A stretch of DNA of 49,997 nucleotides from CAZTLE01 sp964614415 (GCA_964614415.1 CAZTLE010000005.1:1-49997), one strand, 5' to 3'. Shown: positions 35,661 to 44,766, counted from the stretch's first letter. Notes: generated from the sequence alone by a model not told the origin. A program made the numbers and translations.

Positions 35661-36597
35661 TTCGGTCGCTGATGATGTAGTTGTCCGGGTTTCTTCGACT
35701 TCTAAGGATCAATTCTCCCAAAAAACCAGCCAGAAATAATTGTGTTCCCAAAATCATAGCGGTTAGGGCCAAATAGAATTGCGGACGATCGGTAATGAGT
35801 CGGCCTTCCGGATTCAGGTACAATTTATCAATACCCAGATACGCGGCGAAGCAAAATCCAACGAATAACATAATCGCCCCCCAGGCACCAAATAAGTGCA
35901 TAGGCCGCTTTCCGAAGCGCGATATAAAGGAAATGGTAATCAAGTCGAGAAAACCCCGTACAAAGCGTTCTGTTCCGAATTTGGTTTTCCCGTATTTTCG
36001 GGCCTGATGCTGCACCACTTTTTCTCCGATCTTTGAAAATCCTGCGTTCTTGGCAAGCACAGGAATGTAACGGTGCATCTCTCCGGTTACTTCAATGGTC
36101 TTAATCACCTTGTTCTTGTACGCTTTTAAGCCGCAGTTGAAATCGTGGAGCTTTACTTTGGAGGTCTTACGAGCGGCAAAATTAAACAGCTTGGACGGCA
36201 GATTTTTACCGAGTACCGGGTCATACCTCTTTTTCTTCCAACCGGAAACAAGATCATAGCCTTCCTGGGTAACCATTGCATAGAGTTCGGGAATCTCTTC
36301 GGGATTGTCCTGAAGATCGGCATCCATGGTGATCACCACATCGCCCTGAGCGATTCCGAAACCGGCATGCAGCGCTTGCGATTTTCCGAAATTGGAGAGG
36401 AACTGGAGTCCGCGGACATTGACGTCCTTCTCACATAAATTGCGAATGATGGTCCAGGAATTATCGGTACTTCCGTCGTCGACAAAAATGATCTCATACG
36501 AAAAACCATTGGACTGCATGACTTTAGCAATCCAATGGTACAATTCGTTGAGTGATTCTTCTTCGTTAAGAAGCGGAATAACGACGGATATATTCAT
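35644..36597 (-). CDS. Family 2 glycosyltransferase, membrane-anchored (DPM1/ArnC-like)
   Basis: 317 residues. The GT-A fold at the N-terminus: VVIPLLNEEESLNELYHWI, FVDDGSTDNSW (~40-50), VVITMDADLQDNPEEIPEL (~88-106, metal-binding D-A-D), then two C-terminal membrane helices (~235-255 and ~270-290: HLFGAWGAIMLFVGFCFAAY; LTAMILGTQLFLAGFLGELI). This class transfers a sugar from a nucleotide sugar to a polyprenyl phosphate on the cytoplasmic face. The acceptor and sugar cannot be told. It follows the DUF4199 protein gene by 8 bp in the same direction, so the two are co-transcribed. Confidence 0.92.
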   Translation of the reverse strand: MNISVVIPLLNEEESLNELYHWIAKVMQSNGFSYEIIFVDDGSTDNSWTIIRNLCEKDVNVRGLQFLSNFGKSQALHAGFGIAQGDVVITMDADLQDNPEEIPELYAMVTQEGYDLVSGWKKKRYDPVLGKNLPSKLFNFAARKTSKVKLHDFNCGLKAYKNKVIKTIEVTGEMHRYIPVLAKNAGFSKIGEKVVQHQARKYGKTKFGTERFVRGFLDLITISFISRFGKRPMHLFGAWGAIMLFVGFCFAAYLGIDKLYLNPEGRLITDRPQFYLALTAMILGTQLFLAGFLGELILRSRRNPDNYIISDRINVSK

Positions 36598-36605
36598 ACG
36601 CTATT

Positions 36606-37136
36606 TTAGTATCCTGCCGGACGGCTCTGTTTCATGATAGCACCTATGATAAGTGATAGCAGGAAGCCGAAGAACAAGGCCATTGCAATACCAAAAGCCG
36701 CGCCCAGTCCCGGACTCGACATGGTTTCAACAATACTAAGGCTCATTTCCATTTGTTCTTCCGTAAGCTCCGGATTTTGCTCGATCATTCTCTCGCGCGT
36801 GAGTTCCAGCACCTTTTCCACATAGTCCTTTTCAATAAAAGTGACGAAAATGTAGTTGAAGATCACTGAAATGATTCCGGCAATGGCCGAAATTGCCACA
36901 CCTACTTTCAACGCTTCACCCAGAGACATAAAACCGCCATTGTCCTTTTTAAACGCTTTGAACCCGTATACCAGGAACAGAATGCTAATTCCCAGGCTTA
37001 TGATGATAGTCCACCAGGGGCGATCTATATGCATATTCAGGGCGTAAAGAACGACGCCAAAAACAATAGACGCAAGACCCATCAAAAGGCCATAGTTCAG
37101 GGCAATTTTTTTAACAGATGCTTTAGGAGTTTCCAT
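36606..37136 (-). CDS. DUF4199-type four-helix membrane protein
   Basis: 176 residues from ATG 37136; the longer frame begins in sequence with an inverted repeat and is unlikely. The layout is that of DUF4199 proteins of Bacteroidota: helices GLLMGLASIVFGVVLYAL (~15-32), TIIISLGISILFLVYGF (~41-57), a GEALKVGVAISAIAGIISVI segment (~72-91), a charged cytoplasmic stretch (ELTRERMIEQNPELTEEQME) and a final helix AAFGIAMALFFGFLLSLII. The function of DUF4199 is unknown; it commonly sits next to this type of glycosyltransferase, as here (8-bp gap). Confidence 0.85.
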   Translation of the reverse strand: METPKASVKKIALNYGLLMGLASIVFGVVLYALNMHIDRPWWTIIISLGISILFLVYGFKAFKKDNGGFMSLGEALKVGVAISAIAGIISVIFNYIFVTFIEKDYVEKVLELTRERMIEQNPELTEEQMEMSLSIVETMSSPGLGAAFGIAMALFFGFLLSLIIGAIMKQSRPAGY

Positions 37137-37154
37137 AGAGTTTGGTTTTTTTGG

Positions 37155-37169
37155 TCCGCCTACGGCGGA
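37155..37169. repeat. Small GC-rich inverted repeat
   Basis: TCCGCC TAC GGCGGA, a 6-base hairpin in the leader of the DUF4199 gene, flanked by T and A rich sequence on one side only. Not a terminator for either direction; it may be a dispersed flavobacterial intergenic repeat. Confidence 0.5.
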
Positions 37170-37265
37170 ATGGTTTGGTCTGTTAGTAAACAAAGATAGT
37201 AAAACGTTACACATGGCCCGGGATGACAAGCCCACAGATATTTTTCTAAAAAGTGACCTAAAGTA

Positions 37266-37295
37266 TTGTAGTTTTGTATGAAATGGTTAAATTTG
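37266..37295 (+). promoter_or_regulatory. rpmE2 promoter
   Basis: TTG (37266-37268), exactly 19 bp, TAAATTTG (37288-37295), followed by CAACC. Predicted start near 37302, leader about 33 bases. A second -7-like TAGTTTTG lies at 37269-37276 but has no -33 at matching distance. Confidence 0.8.
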
Positions 37296-37334
37296 CAACC
37301 GCAAAAATGCGAAGCATACTAAATTTAAAAGAAG

Positions 37335-37601
37335 ATGAAAAAAGGTATCCATCCTGAGAATTACAGATTAGTTGCGTTCAAAGACATGTCCAACGACGAT
37401 GTGTTCTTAGCTAAGTCTACTGCCGATACGAAGGAAACAATTGAGGTAGAAGGAGTTGAGTATCCTTTGGTGAAGTTGGAGATCTCAAGAACTTCGCATC
37501 CGTATTATACCGGTAAGCACAAGCTGGTAGATACTGCCGGTCGTATTGACAAGTTCAAGAACAAGTACGCCAAGTTCAAAAAAGAGAAGAAAGAGGAATA
37601 A
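37335..37601 (+). CDS. rpmE2: 50S ribosomal protein L31 type B
   Basis: 88 residues. Starts MKKGIHPENYRLVAFKDMSN and has ISRTSHPYYTGKHKLVDTAG and GRIDKFKNKYAKF with a Lys/Glu tail, typical of the longer type B L31. There are no CxxC zinc ligands, so this is the zinc-independent form. Single-gene unit between a consensus promoter and a strong terminator. Confidence 0.97.
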   Translation: MKKGIHPENYRLVAFKDMSNDDVFLAKSTADTKETIEVEGVEYPLVKLEISRTSHPYYTGKHKLVDTAGRIDKFKNKYAKFKKEKKEE

Positions 37602-37622
37602 GAATTCCCCTATCAGATATAG

Positions 37623-37649
37623 AGCCTTCAGGAAACTGAAGGCTTTTTT
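37623..37649 (+). terminator. rpmE2 terminator
   Basis: Perfect nine-base stem AGCCTTCAG (37623-37631) / CTGAAGGCT (37636-37644), GAAA loop, T tract. Confidence 0.95.
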
Positions 37650-37698
37650 GTTTAGCTTTGTTACCAGCTGCAATAAGCTGTCTGAAAACATCTAATCC

Positions 37699-38877
37699 AT
37701 GAACTACATCCTTTTCGACGGAAACGTTCGCAATCAACTTTTACCATTTACTTTTACACGTCCGGTAGCCGAAATACGTATCGGAATTCTCACCCTGCGG
37801 GAAAAGTGGGAAATGCTTCTGGAGGCAACGACATCCACGCATACAGAAGACTATTTGAGTGTCAGGTTTCCCATAAAGAAGACGGATGAAAATGTCTATA
37901 TCAATGCTTCCGTAGTTCCAACTGCGAATTTGGTTAACATCGTTAAAGGCCTTGAAAGCAAGCAGGCATTGTTCATAGATGATGAACCCATAGCTTATCA
38001 GGCCGGAGTGGAGGAAGAAGTGGATTTTAGTTCCTACGAGATAATTCAGTATACCGATGGCGATCTGTTACGCGTGGAGCATACCTGGGATATTTTTTCA
38101 AAGAACCATGAGGCCATTCGAAGGGATTTTGAATTGCTGACCAAAGGCAGGAAATCCCAACCTATTCCCGAAGGGGTCTTCACAGAAAACCCGGAGGCCA
38201 TTTTTATCGAAGAAGGAGCCACCGTACGTTTCTCACATCTCAATGCCTCCGCAGGCCCTATTTACATCGGTAAAAATGCGGAAATCATGGAGGGCAGTCT
38301 TGTGCGTGGTCCGTTTGCACTTTGTGAAGGGTCCACCCTGAAAATGGGCGCCAAGATATATACAGGGACCACGGTAGGACCCTATAGCAAAGTAGGCGGG
38401 GAGGTGAATAACTGTGTCATCTTTGGATACTCCAACAAAGGGCATGATGGCTTCCTTGGAAATTCGGTATTGGGCGAATGGTGCAACCTGGGAGCAGATA
38501 CCAATAATTCGAATTTAAAGAACAATTACGCCGAAGTGCGCTTGTGGAGTTATGAAACGCAGAACTATGCCCGTACAGGCTTGCAGTTTTGCGGACTCAT
38601 GATGGGAGATCACAGCAAGTGCGGGATCAATACGATGTTCAATACGGGAACCGTAATAGGTGTTAGCGCTAATATCTTCGGAAGTGGTTTTCCGCGTAAC
38701 TTCATACCAAGTTTCAGTTGGGGAGGTCGCGAAAAATGGATGACCTACAAGACCAACAAAGTCTTCGAGACCGCCAGGATAGCAATGGCCCGCCGTGGGG
38801 TGGAATTCACTGAAGACGACGCCAGCATTTTGGAACACGTGTTTGAAGAGACCAAACGCTGGCGGCGATTTGATTAG
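37699..38877 (+). CDS. GlmU-like sugar-nucleotidyltransferase
   Basis: 392 residues. The N-terminus MNYILFDGNVRNQLLPFTFT and IGILTLREKWEMLLE is the characteristic start of the Bacteroidota GlmU-family protein, with a diverged nucleotidyltransferase fold. From about residue 170 a left-handed beta-helix (hexapeptide repeats: GPIYIGKNAEIMEGSLVRGP, GAKIYTGTTVGPYSKVGGEV, LGEWCNLGADTNNSNLKNNY) forms the acyltransferase-like C-terminal half. Such proteins are thought to make UDP-N-acetylglucosamine or a related nucleotide sugar, but the canonical GlmU P-loop LAAGxGTRM is not seen in the N-terminal part, so the exact reaction is open. Confidence 0.85.
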   Translation: MNYILFDGNVRNQLLPFTFTRPVAEIRIGILTLREKWEMLLEATTSTHTEDYLSVRFPIKKTDENVYINASVVPTANLVNIVKGLESKQALFIDDEPIAYQAGVEEEVDFSSYEIIQYTDGDLLRVEHTWDIFSKNHEAIRRDFELLTKGRKSQPIPEGVFTENPEAIFIEEGATVRFSHLNASAGPIYIGKNAEIMEGSLVRGPFALCEGSTLKMGAKIYTGTTVGPYSKVGGEVNNCVIFGYSNKGHDGFLGNSVLGEWCNLGADTNNSNLKNNYAEVRLWSYETQNYARTGLQFCGLMMGDHSKCGINTMFNTGTVIGVSANIFGSGFPRNFIPSFSWGGREKWMTYKTNKVFETARIAMARRGVEFTEDDASILEHVFEETKRWRRFD

Positions 38878-38917
38878 TCTGAATTTTTTTTGCGCTTCAC
38901 GATGCTTCTATTCATTT

Positions 38918-39202
38918 CTATACCGACATCATGAACAGGAAGAAACTCATGAGCGTTACCACAATGATGATAAGGAGACCGTAAATGATCCTTAAGCGTC
39001 GCTCGGTTCTCTTTCTCTCACGGAATAATCTCTTCTGAAGCTCGGCGAACTCATAGGTAGTCATTGTTTTGGTTTTCCCATGCGGGCGGTATGTAGCCGT
39101 TCTGGTGCGAAACTCTTTTTCATACATGGAATTCCGCTTGCTCTTCTGAAGTCTATTGAATTTTAAACTGGCAATCATGTTGCCTACAGCACCTCCGTAC
39201 AT
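38918..39202 (-). CDS. Small single-helix membrane protein
   Basis: 94 residues, basic: N-terminal ~65 residues rich in R and K (LKFNRLQKSKRNSMYEKEF; ELQKRLFRERKRTERRLR), then one membrane helix (YGLLIIIVVTLMSFFLFM) at the C-terminus. This is tail-anchored topology with the charged part inside the cell. Conserved proteins of this kind occur next to the GlmU-like gene in flavobacteria as far as I know, sometimes mislabelled as riboflavin synthase subunits. An internal ATG (residue 9, 39178) is an alternative start. It is convergent with the GlmU-like gene. Confidence 0.75.
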   Translation of the reverse strand: MYGGAVGNMIASLKFNRLQKSKRNSMYEKEFRTRTATYRPHGKTKTMTTYEFAELQKRLFRERKRTERRLRIIYGLLIIIVVTLMSFFLFMMSV

Positions 39203-39282
39203 AGTAACAGGTATTAAAGTGAAACAAAAAGGGAGATGATTGATGAAGGGTTACTAAATAGGTAGTAAAAAAGCACCGTTTG

Positions 39283-39393
39283 TTACATATAGTGGCTTAG
39301 CCAATACATAAAGGCGAGAACGATAACGAGTATTACAATGCGCAACCGGAGTCGCGATTTGAAGTGTTTAAGGCGGTCTTTATGACGGTTCAT
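39283..39393 (-). CDS. 36-residue membrane protein, translationally coupled to peptide-binding lipoprotein
   Basis: A small gene whose ATG (39393-39391) overlaps the TAA stop of the upstream gene as TAATG, a typical coupling arrangement. The product starts MNRHKDRLKHFKSRLRLR, a strongly basic stretch, and continues IVILVIVLAFMYWLSHYM, a membrane helix, ending at TAA 39285-39283. It resembles small basic membrane proteins that insert by a positive-inside mechanism. Function unknown. The overlap with the substrate-binding protein gene suggests joint expression. I see no ribosome binding site of its own. Confidence 0.6.
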   Translation of the reverse strand: MNRHKDRLKHFKSRLRLRIVILVIVLAFMYWLSHYM

Positions 39394-41027
39394 TACGGGT
39401 CTTTGGTGACATGCTTCAAAATCAGGAAATTCTGCGGATTAATTCCCAGCCCGTTTACCTTTTTATTGACAAAACGAATTGCCATATCGTAATACAGGGG
39501 CACGATAGGAGCTTCATCGGTTACTATAGAATCCATTTTGGTATACAGTAATTTCCGCTCCTCTATGTCGGTAATACTCAGGGCTTCGGCATAAAGACTA
39601 TCGATAAGTTCGTTCTTATAATGAGTATAGTTGGGACCGTTGGGTGTAAAATTGGGACTGTAGAACAAAGAGAGATAGTTCTCGGCATCCGGATAATCGG
39701 CCACCCAGCTCGCACGAAAGATATCCAACTCACCCGATGACTTCATCTGCCGCAGGGTAGAGGGTGGCATCACATCCACGGTGACCTTCATTCCAATTTT
39801 CTCGAGTTCCCGTTGTATGTATTCGCACAGATCGAGATACTGACTATTAGTGCCTATTACGATCTCCGGCTCCATATCTCCGGTTTCAGTTTTGTATTGT
39901 TCAATGAGGGCACGCGCTTTTTCAGGCTGATAGGTGTATCCCTCGATATAATCAAAACCTGGTAATCCTTTGGGGATGAAACCGTATACGGCCGGTACCC
40001 CCATTCCGTTACGCAGATAGGTAACCATCTTCTCACGGTCAAACCCGTAATTAACGGCTTGTCGTAACGCTTTAGACCTGATTTCGGGTGTGTCGGCCCC
40101 CATGAAGAAGCCCAGGTATTCCGTATTCAGATACGGGCAGGTGATGAGCTTTGCCTGATCCTTATATTTTTCCTGAAGTTGTCCTGTGGTCGTTAGAATC
40201 TCGTCTTTGTATGAATTATCCAATCCGGAGACAAAGTCAATCTTTCCCTGGGCAAATTGAAGGAACTCACTTTGCTTATCGGGCAGGAAAGTAACGGCCA
40301 CGGCCTCTAAATAGGGAAGTTGATTTCCATTGTCGTCTCTTTCGAAATACAGGGGATTCTTTCGAAGTACCAGCTTCACGTTTTCCTCCCACATTTTGAA
40401 CTGAAATGGACCGGTGCCTACCGGATTCCTTCGGAACTCATTGCCGTAATGTGCCACAGCTTCTTCGGGAACTACCGAACAGTAACGCATGGACAGTAAT
40501 CCAAGGAATGCTGGAAAGGGCTGCTTTAATGTAATGCTGAAGGTTGTATCGTTTACGGCTTCGTAGTGGGATACGTTCTGAAGCACCCAACTTCCCGGGG
40601 AAGCGACTTTGGGGTCCGTAAGCCGATCGAAACTATATGCGAAGTCCGAAGCGGTCACCTGCCGTGTGGAATCAGCTCCGAAAACCGCATTTTTATGGAA
40701 GAATACATCCTGGCGCAGATAGAAGGTGTAAGTGGCCGTGGTATCATCAATCACCCATGATTTTGCAATATCCGGCATGATATTCAGGGAATCATCCAAC
40801 TGAACCAAACCGTTAAATAACTGATTTGAAGGCCAGATGTTCTGTGGATTTCTGGCAAACGCAGGATCCAGGGAGCTAATATTGCTGTGTTCGTTGTAGC
40901 GGAAGACGAGGTGGTCTCGCTCGGAATCCAAATCGGATTTGCATGAAAGTACGGAAATCAGTGCGATACTTAGTAATGCACAACGTCCTAAGAAGGTGAA
41001 TGATATGTACTTTTTCGCCTCAAACAT
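39393..41027 (-). CDS. Family 5 peptide/nickel-type solute-binding lipoprotein (orphan)
   Basis: 544 residues. SPII signal with lipobox VLSC (~residue 29), then the family 5 extracellular solute-binding fold: SLDPAFARNPQNIWPSNQLF, LVQLDDSLNIMPDIAKSW, TYTFYLRQDVFFHKNAVFG, then EFRRNPVGTGPFQFKMW. In other bacteria it delivers oligopeptides or heme to an Opp/Dpp permease. None of the permease or ATPase genes is in the window, so the partner is elsewhere or the protein works differently, as for several Bacteroidota orphans. The start codon sits next to an inverted repeat, and the 36-residue membrane protein follows by overlap. Confidence 0.92.
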   Translation of the reverse strand: MFEAKKYISFTFLGRCALLSIALISVLSCKSDLDSERDHLVFRYNEHSNISSLDPAFARNPQNIWPSNQLFNGLVQLDDSLNIMPDIAKSWVIDDTTATYTFYLRQDVFFHKNAVFGADSTRQVTASDFAYSFDRLTDPKVASPGSWVLQNVSHYEAVNDTTFSITLKQPFPAFLGLLSMRYCSVVPEEAVAHYGNEFRRNPVGTGPFQFKMWEENVKLVLRKNPLYFERDDNGNQLPYLEAVAVTFLPDKQSEFLQFAQGKIDFVSGLDNSYKDEILTTTGQLQEKYKDQAKLITCPYLNTEYLGFFMGADTPEIRSKALRQAVNYGFDREKMVTYLRNGMGVPAVYGFIPKGLPGFDYIEGYTYQPEKARALIEQYKTETGDMEPEIVIGTNSQYLDLCEYIQRELEKIGMKVTVDVMPPSTLRQMKSSGELDIFRASWVADYPDAENYLSLFYSPNFTPNGPNYTHYKNELIDSLYAEALSITDIEERKLLYTKMDSIVTDEAPIVPLYYDMAIRFVNKKVNGLGINPQNFLILKHVTKDP

Positions 41028-41067
41028 TTTGTTTCCTGCAATTCTTTAACAACAGGAAACAAAAGTA
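41027..41067 (-). promoter_or_regulatory. Perfect 12-base inverted repeat at the -7 box and start codon
   Basis: TTTTGTTTCCTG (41027-41038) and CAGGAAACAAAA (41053-41064) are perfect complements with a 14-base gap. On the minus strand the distal arm overlaps the -7 box TACTTTTG (41067-41060), and the near arm contains the AGGA and A-rich stretch directly before the ATG at 41027. A transcript starting about 7 bases past the -7 box would lack most of the distal arm, whereas read-through from the upstream gene would carry both. Confidence 0.8.
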
Positions 41068-41073
41068 CGAGAA

Positions 41074-44000
41074 TTAAATTTTCAATGACATTGAGTATCC
41101 AACTTGTATTTCACTAAACCCATTGAACTCCCACTTGGCATTATTTGTGTAACGATATCTGAAAAAGAAGGTATCGTCCTTCCTTGCCGATGGTGAAAAA
41201 TGGGCATTGATCTCTATTTGATGCAACCATTGGGGATCGTCACTTAGTGTCTGAGTGAATGTTTCCTCTGAACTTATATTCGAAAAATCATTTGTCACGG
41301 AGTTAAACCGAATCGGTCTGAAACTTACATCCGCGCCATAGCGCTCTTCCGGTCGAAGGCGAACAGTGAAGTCCGGATAGAAACGCCATGTATTGACATC
41401 GAAAGTGTCATCAATGTTAGATTTCCCATCGTTATTTTCGACTTGTTGTCCGTTTGTATCCAGTACCTTAACTCTTGCATACTTACCGCCCGCATTTAAT
41501 TCTAATCGAATTTTGGCAAGCGGAATGTCAAGCGAGATGACGTTTAGGTGTGCTCCTACACTAATATTTTCATACCTCAGGAGATCCAATTGTGTGGCAT
41601 AGGGAATACTGTCTTGCTGGGTCCCGATGAAAGATGTGGCATAACTCAATGTGAGGTTCTTTTCATTGTTGGCGGCATCCAATCGAGCCCATCGAAATTG
41701 GGGTTCTACAAAATTGGCGTATCCCCAATTGAGACGTGTTCGCTTGATCGTGTTCCTTTTAGTATATAGGGGAATATTCCGTTTTAACTCAAACTGAAGA
41801 ATGCCGTTAGGATCAGCAGCTTTTAAGCCATTGAAATCGGAATAAACAGCGAGATTGAATAGTTTGGAACTTTGCTCTTTACGTAGATCAACAGAGCCCT
41901 TGTCCTTCCCAGGCTCGGGTAGTTTCACCTCCTGGTCTTTTGGGCTGAAATCCAGTCTATCATTTTGAAGGGTCTGTACATAATTGGGAAAAACACTTTC
42001 CACTTCCATTTCATACTGTTTTAGACTTCCTCGGTAGACATAGAGCGGTTTTGCTTTTAGTACATCATAGTCCTTTGAAGAACTGAATCCATACGGATAT
42101 GTGTTGGTAAATTTTAGTTGTTTACCGATATTATTACCTAGCCCCAAACTGTCTTGAACTATTTTTCTAAGTTTTTCATTAAAATCATTATCCCATTCCT
42201 GGTTTCGCGAGATTCCTGTTATTTTACCAGTTACCACAATATGCTCGATAAATCCATCATTAATGTCCAATTGAATGTCGTCAGCCTTAAAATCCCAAAG
42301 AGGGTTCTTTTTAAGAGTAGTGTATATATTTTTTTTAGCAAAGTCCATCTCCTTGCTCAAAATATCAATAGCCAAGGATTTCTTAAGTTCTTTATTTGCT
42401 TCTTTGGTGCTTATATAACAGTGTTTTAGGGCATTTAACATGTTCTCCAAATCATGAAAATAACTAATGTCACCAGGCTCGTCTGATTTTGCGCTATTGT
42501 TATTCCCAAAGTAATTTTTATAATGAGTATCCATAGAAAAACTCTCCAAGAAACATTTATAAAAACTGTCGGGAATATTTTCGAGCTCCGATCTTGATCT
42601 TCTCTTTAGGAAATATTTTAAGGAATCCATTTGATCCTTGAAGGCCATAAGGGCACTGTCAAAACGTTCCTTGGCAACTGCATATTCTTGATAAAGATAC
42701 TGTGTTCTCCTACGAGCTGTTGGCCCTCGCAGCTTTGGTCGTACATCCGTTGGTTCATTTTGATCCAAGCTATCAATTTTATCCGTTTCGTTTTCAGATT
42801 CTTGAATCTTTTTAGGACGCTGTTGAGGATTGATGAGGGAATAGTGATTATTCGTTAGAAGTTCCTCCCTAATATCAATGAAATTGGACAATCTTTCGAA
42901 TAATACTACCTCGGCTTTCATTAGTTCATTATGAAAGCCGTAAAAATCACCTTGAAATTCATTTTGATCAATCAATTTCTTGTTTTGATAGTACTTGGAC
43001 ACGGATAATCTTAGAGTGTCAAACACTTCAATATTCTTGAGGCGGAGTACCTTTTTCTTTATTATGTTCTTTCTTTTTCCATAGCGATAGCTTCTGAAAC
43101 TATTAATGATTTGGGAAAAATCCTCCAAGAAAGACTTAGGGTTTTGTAGATATTTGTCCTCAAATTGTTTGCCATCTCGACCACTGAAATGACAGACGAT
43201 TTCCATTAACATTGCTCTTTCAAGTGTTCTATCTTGCTTATAGAACTTGATTACGGAGTCTGTCTTTGTCTGGATAAGATGACAAAGTTGATTTTCAACC
43301 AGTCCTTCAACCTTGATCACTGAATCTCTTTTAGAAAATGTGAAACTATTCTTTATTAGCTTGATCTTTTCATTAAGATCATTTTTCAACTTGACGTCTT
43401 TCTCGATCCATTCTTTATTAAGTTTCTTAATTAGCTCATCTTTCTCAACCCATTCCTTATTAAGTTTCTTAGTTAGTTTATCTTTTTCGTCAGATAACTT
43501 CTCTATTTTAGTTCCATATTCTAACCAGTTTTGTTCTCGTCCATTGCTTAAAAGTCTGCGTTTGACTACACTATCTAAAAATGCTTGGGTTAAAGTATAA
43601 TAGGCATTTTCATGTTTTGATCCTATTTCTTCCTGCAATTCGTCAAAACTTTTGCTTCTTGTGTTCTTTAAAACAAGCATGATATAGTGCAGGTTGTCTT
43701 CAACTTTTTTTCTGGACATTTTTGATACTTCATTTCTGTTTAGAATATGGTTTTCAATGAAGTAGTTGTCGAAAACATAACAGTCATTTTGGAAAGAGTC
43801 TCTTTCAATAAATTCACTTTCTTGGTTTTTATCGATACGATGCTTTTCAGTGGATTCTGCTTTATACTCTAGATGTAATGTGTCTTTTATTCCTAGTTTA
43901 AGAAGGCTAAGTTGCTTAATTAGTCTATGATAATTGGATACTTTCTTGTCAAAATATCTTTCGCTTATTGCATCTTCATAATATTGAACATTGGTTATTT

Positions 44001-44766
44001 CCGTATTGTAAAATAGCCTACCAGCTACGGGTTCAGTGTCATATCTGAATAAGAGGGTGAGTTGCGACTCAAAATAACGGTATAGGCCTCGGGTTCTTTC
44101 ATCAAGCACTTGACGGGATATAAAATAATCTTCAACGTCGACCTGCTCTTTTCCTTCACCTTTTTTATCATCCGCTACTGTATTATAGTGAACAACGTTG
44201 CCCAAATGTTTATAGAAACCCTCATTCAGAATTTCTAACCGATATTTTAGGGCCTCACCAATTCGTTGTTTAATGCTTTCAACAACGTTCTTAGGGTCTT
44301 TGCTTATAAGGGTATCGATAATTGTCTCTCTTGTTGGGTCATCGCTCTTGAAGTATTTCTTTTTCTCCTCATCGTTAAAATGACTGTCAATAAATGAATC
44401 AATAAAAACAGCATACTCTTTCATTACATTAGTATCTATGTCTGCCGCCTTAATTTTATCAAAAGCTTTTACTTTTATCGTTGTTTCCTGGTACCGATAG
44501 ATTTTTTTTAATTGATCCTTAAAGCGATCGGAAAAATCGAGTTCATTAAATGGTGAGATATCCAGTTTGATCGGGAGCGAAATGCCGGCTTTGTTTTTGT
44601 CATAGTCAATAGTCGGAGTAATGATAACTTGTACTCTTGAAGCAGACGTGGCTTCTGCCTCAATTTTTAGCTTGCTTTCTTCAATAGGGGCCGCGTTGAT
44701 CTTTTTTTGACTATATCCGCTTGTGATGTAAGCGAGTAGAAAGGCTATCACGATATAAATTCTCAT
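41074..44766 (-). CDS. Large secreted or outer-membrane protein of unknown function, AT-rich
   Basis: 1230 residues. Signal peptide MRIYIVIAFLLAYITSGYSQ. The middle (~100-850) is charged and largely helical, with a coiled-coil region containing a 14-residue repeat (LNKEWVEKDELIKK then LNKEWIEKDVKLKN). The last ~250 residues are alternating beta strands (NWGYANFVEPQFRWARLD; FRYRYTNNAKWEFNGFSEI) and end GYSMSLKI, suggesting an outer-membrane barrel or a beta-sandwich. The DNA is clearly richer in A and T than its neighbours, notably 42100-44500. I recognise no family. Its ATG overlaps the stop of the lipoprotein upstream by 4 bp (ATGA), so the two work together. Alternatives: an adhesin or part of a contact-dependent system. 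Confidence 0.8.
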   Translation of the reverse strand: MRIYIVIAFLLAYITSGYSQKKINAAPIEESKLKIEAEATSASRVQVIITPTIDYDKNKAGISLPIKLDISPFNELDFSDRFKDQLKKIYRYQETTIKVKAFDKIKAADIDTNVMKEYAVFIDSFIDSHFNDEEKKKYFKSDDPTRETIIDTLISKDPKNVVESIKQRIGEALKYRLEILNEGFYKHLGNVVHYNTVADDKKGEGKEQVDVEDYFISRQVLDERTRGLYRYFESQLTLLFRYDTEPVAGRLFYNTEITNVQYYEDAISERYFDKKVSNYHRLIKQLSLLKLGIKDTLHLEYKAESTEKHRIDKNQESEFIERDSFQNDCYVFDNYFIENHILNRNEVSKMSRKKVEDNLHYIMLVLKNTRSKSFDELQEEIGSKHENAYYTLTQAFLDSVVKRRLLSNGREQNWLEYGTKIEKLSDEKDKLTKKLNKEWVEKDELIKKLNKEWIEKDVKLKNDLNEKIKLIKNSFTFSKRDSVIKVEGLVENQLCHLIQTKTDSVIKFYKQDRTLERAMLMEIVCHFSGRDGKQFEDKYLQNPKSFLEDFSQIINSFRSYRYGKRKNIIKKKVLRLKNIEVFDTLRLSVSKYYQNKKLIDQNEFQGDFYGFHNELMKAEVVLFERLSNFIDIREELLTNNHYSLINPQQRPKKIQESENETDKIDSLDQNEPTDVRPKLRGPTARRRTQYLYQEYAVAKERFDSALMAFKDQMDSLKYFLKRRSRSELENIPDSFYKCFLESFSMDTHYKNYFGNNNSAKSDEPGDISYFHDLENMLNALKHCYISTKEANKELKKSLAIDILSKEMDFAKKNIYTTLKKNPLWDFKADDIQLDINDGFIEHIVVTGKITGISRNQEWDNDFNEKLRKIVQDSLGLGNNIGKQLKFTNTYPYGFSSSKDYDVLKAKPLYVYRGSLKQYEMEVESVFPNYVQTLQNDRLDFSPKDQEVKLPEPGKDKGSVDLRKEQSSKLFNLAVYSDFNGLKAADPNGILQFELKRNIPLYTKRNTIKRTRLNWGYANFVEPQFRWARLDAANNEKNLTLSYATSFIGTQQDSIPYATQLDLLRYENISVGAHLNVISLDIPLAKIRLELNAGGKYARVKVLDTNGQQVENNDGKSNIDDTFDVNTWRFYPDFTVRLRPEERYGADVSFRPIRFNSVTNDFSNISSEETFTQTLSDDPQWLHQIEINAHFSPSARKDDTFFFRYRYTNNAKWEFNGFSEIQVGYSMSLKI
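43397..43488 (-). repeat. 42-bp in-frame repeat in the coiled coil
   Basis: Units start at 43397, 43439 and 43481 (TCTTTCTC or TCTTTTTC); the first two are nearly identical over 42 bp and the third is partial. The unit encodes 14 residues, two heptads, so a length change would keep the coiled-coil register. Confidence 0.8.
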
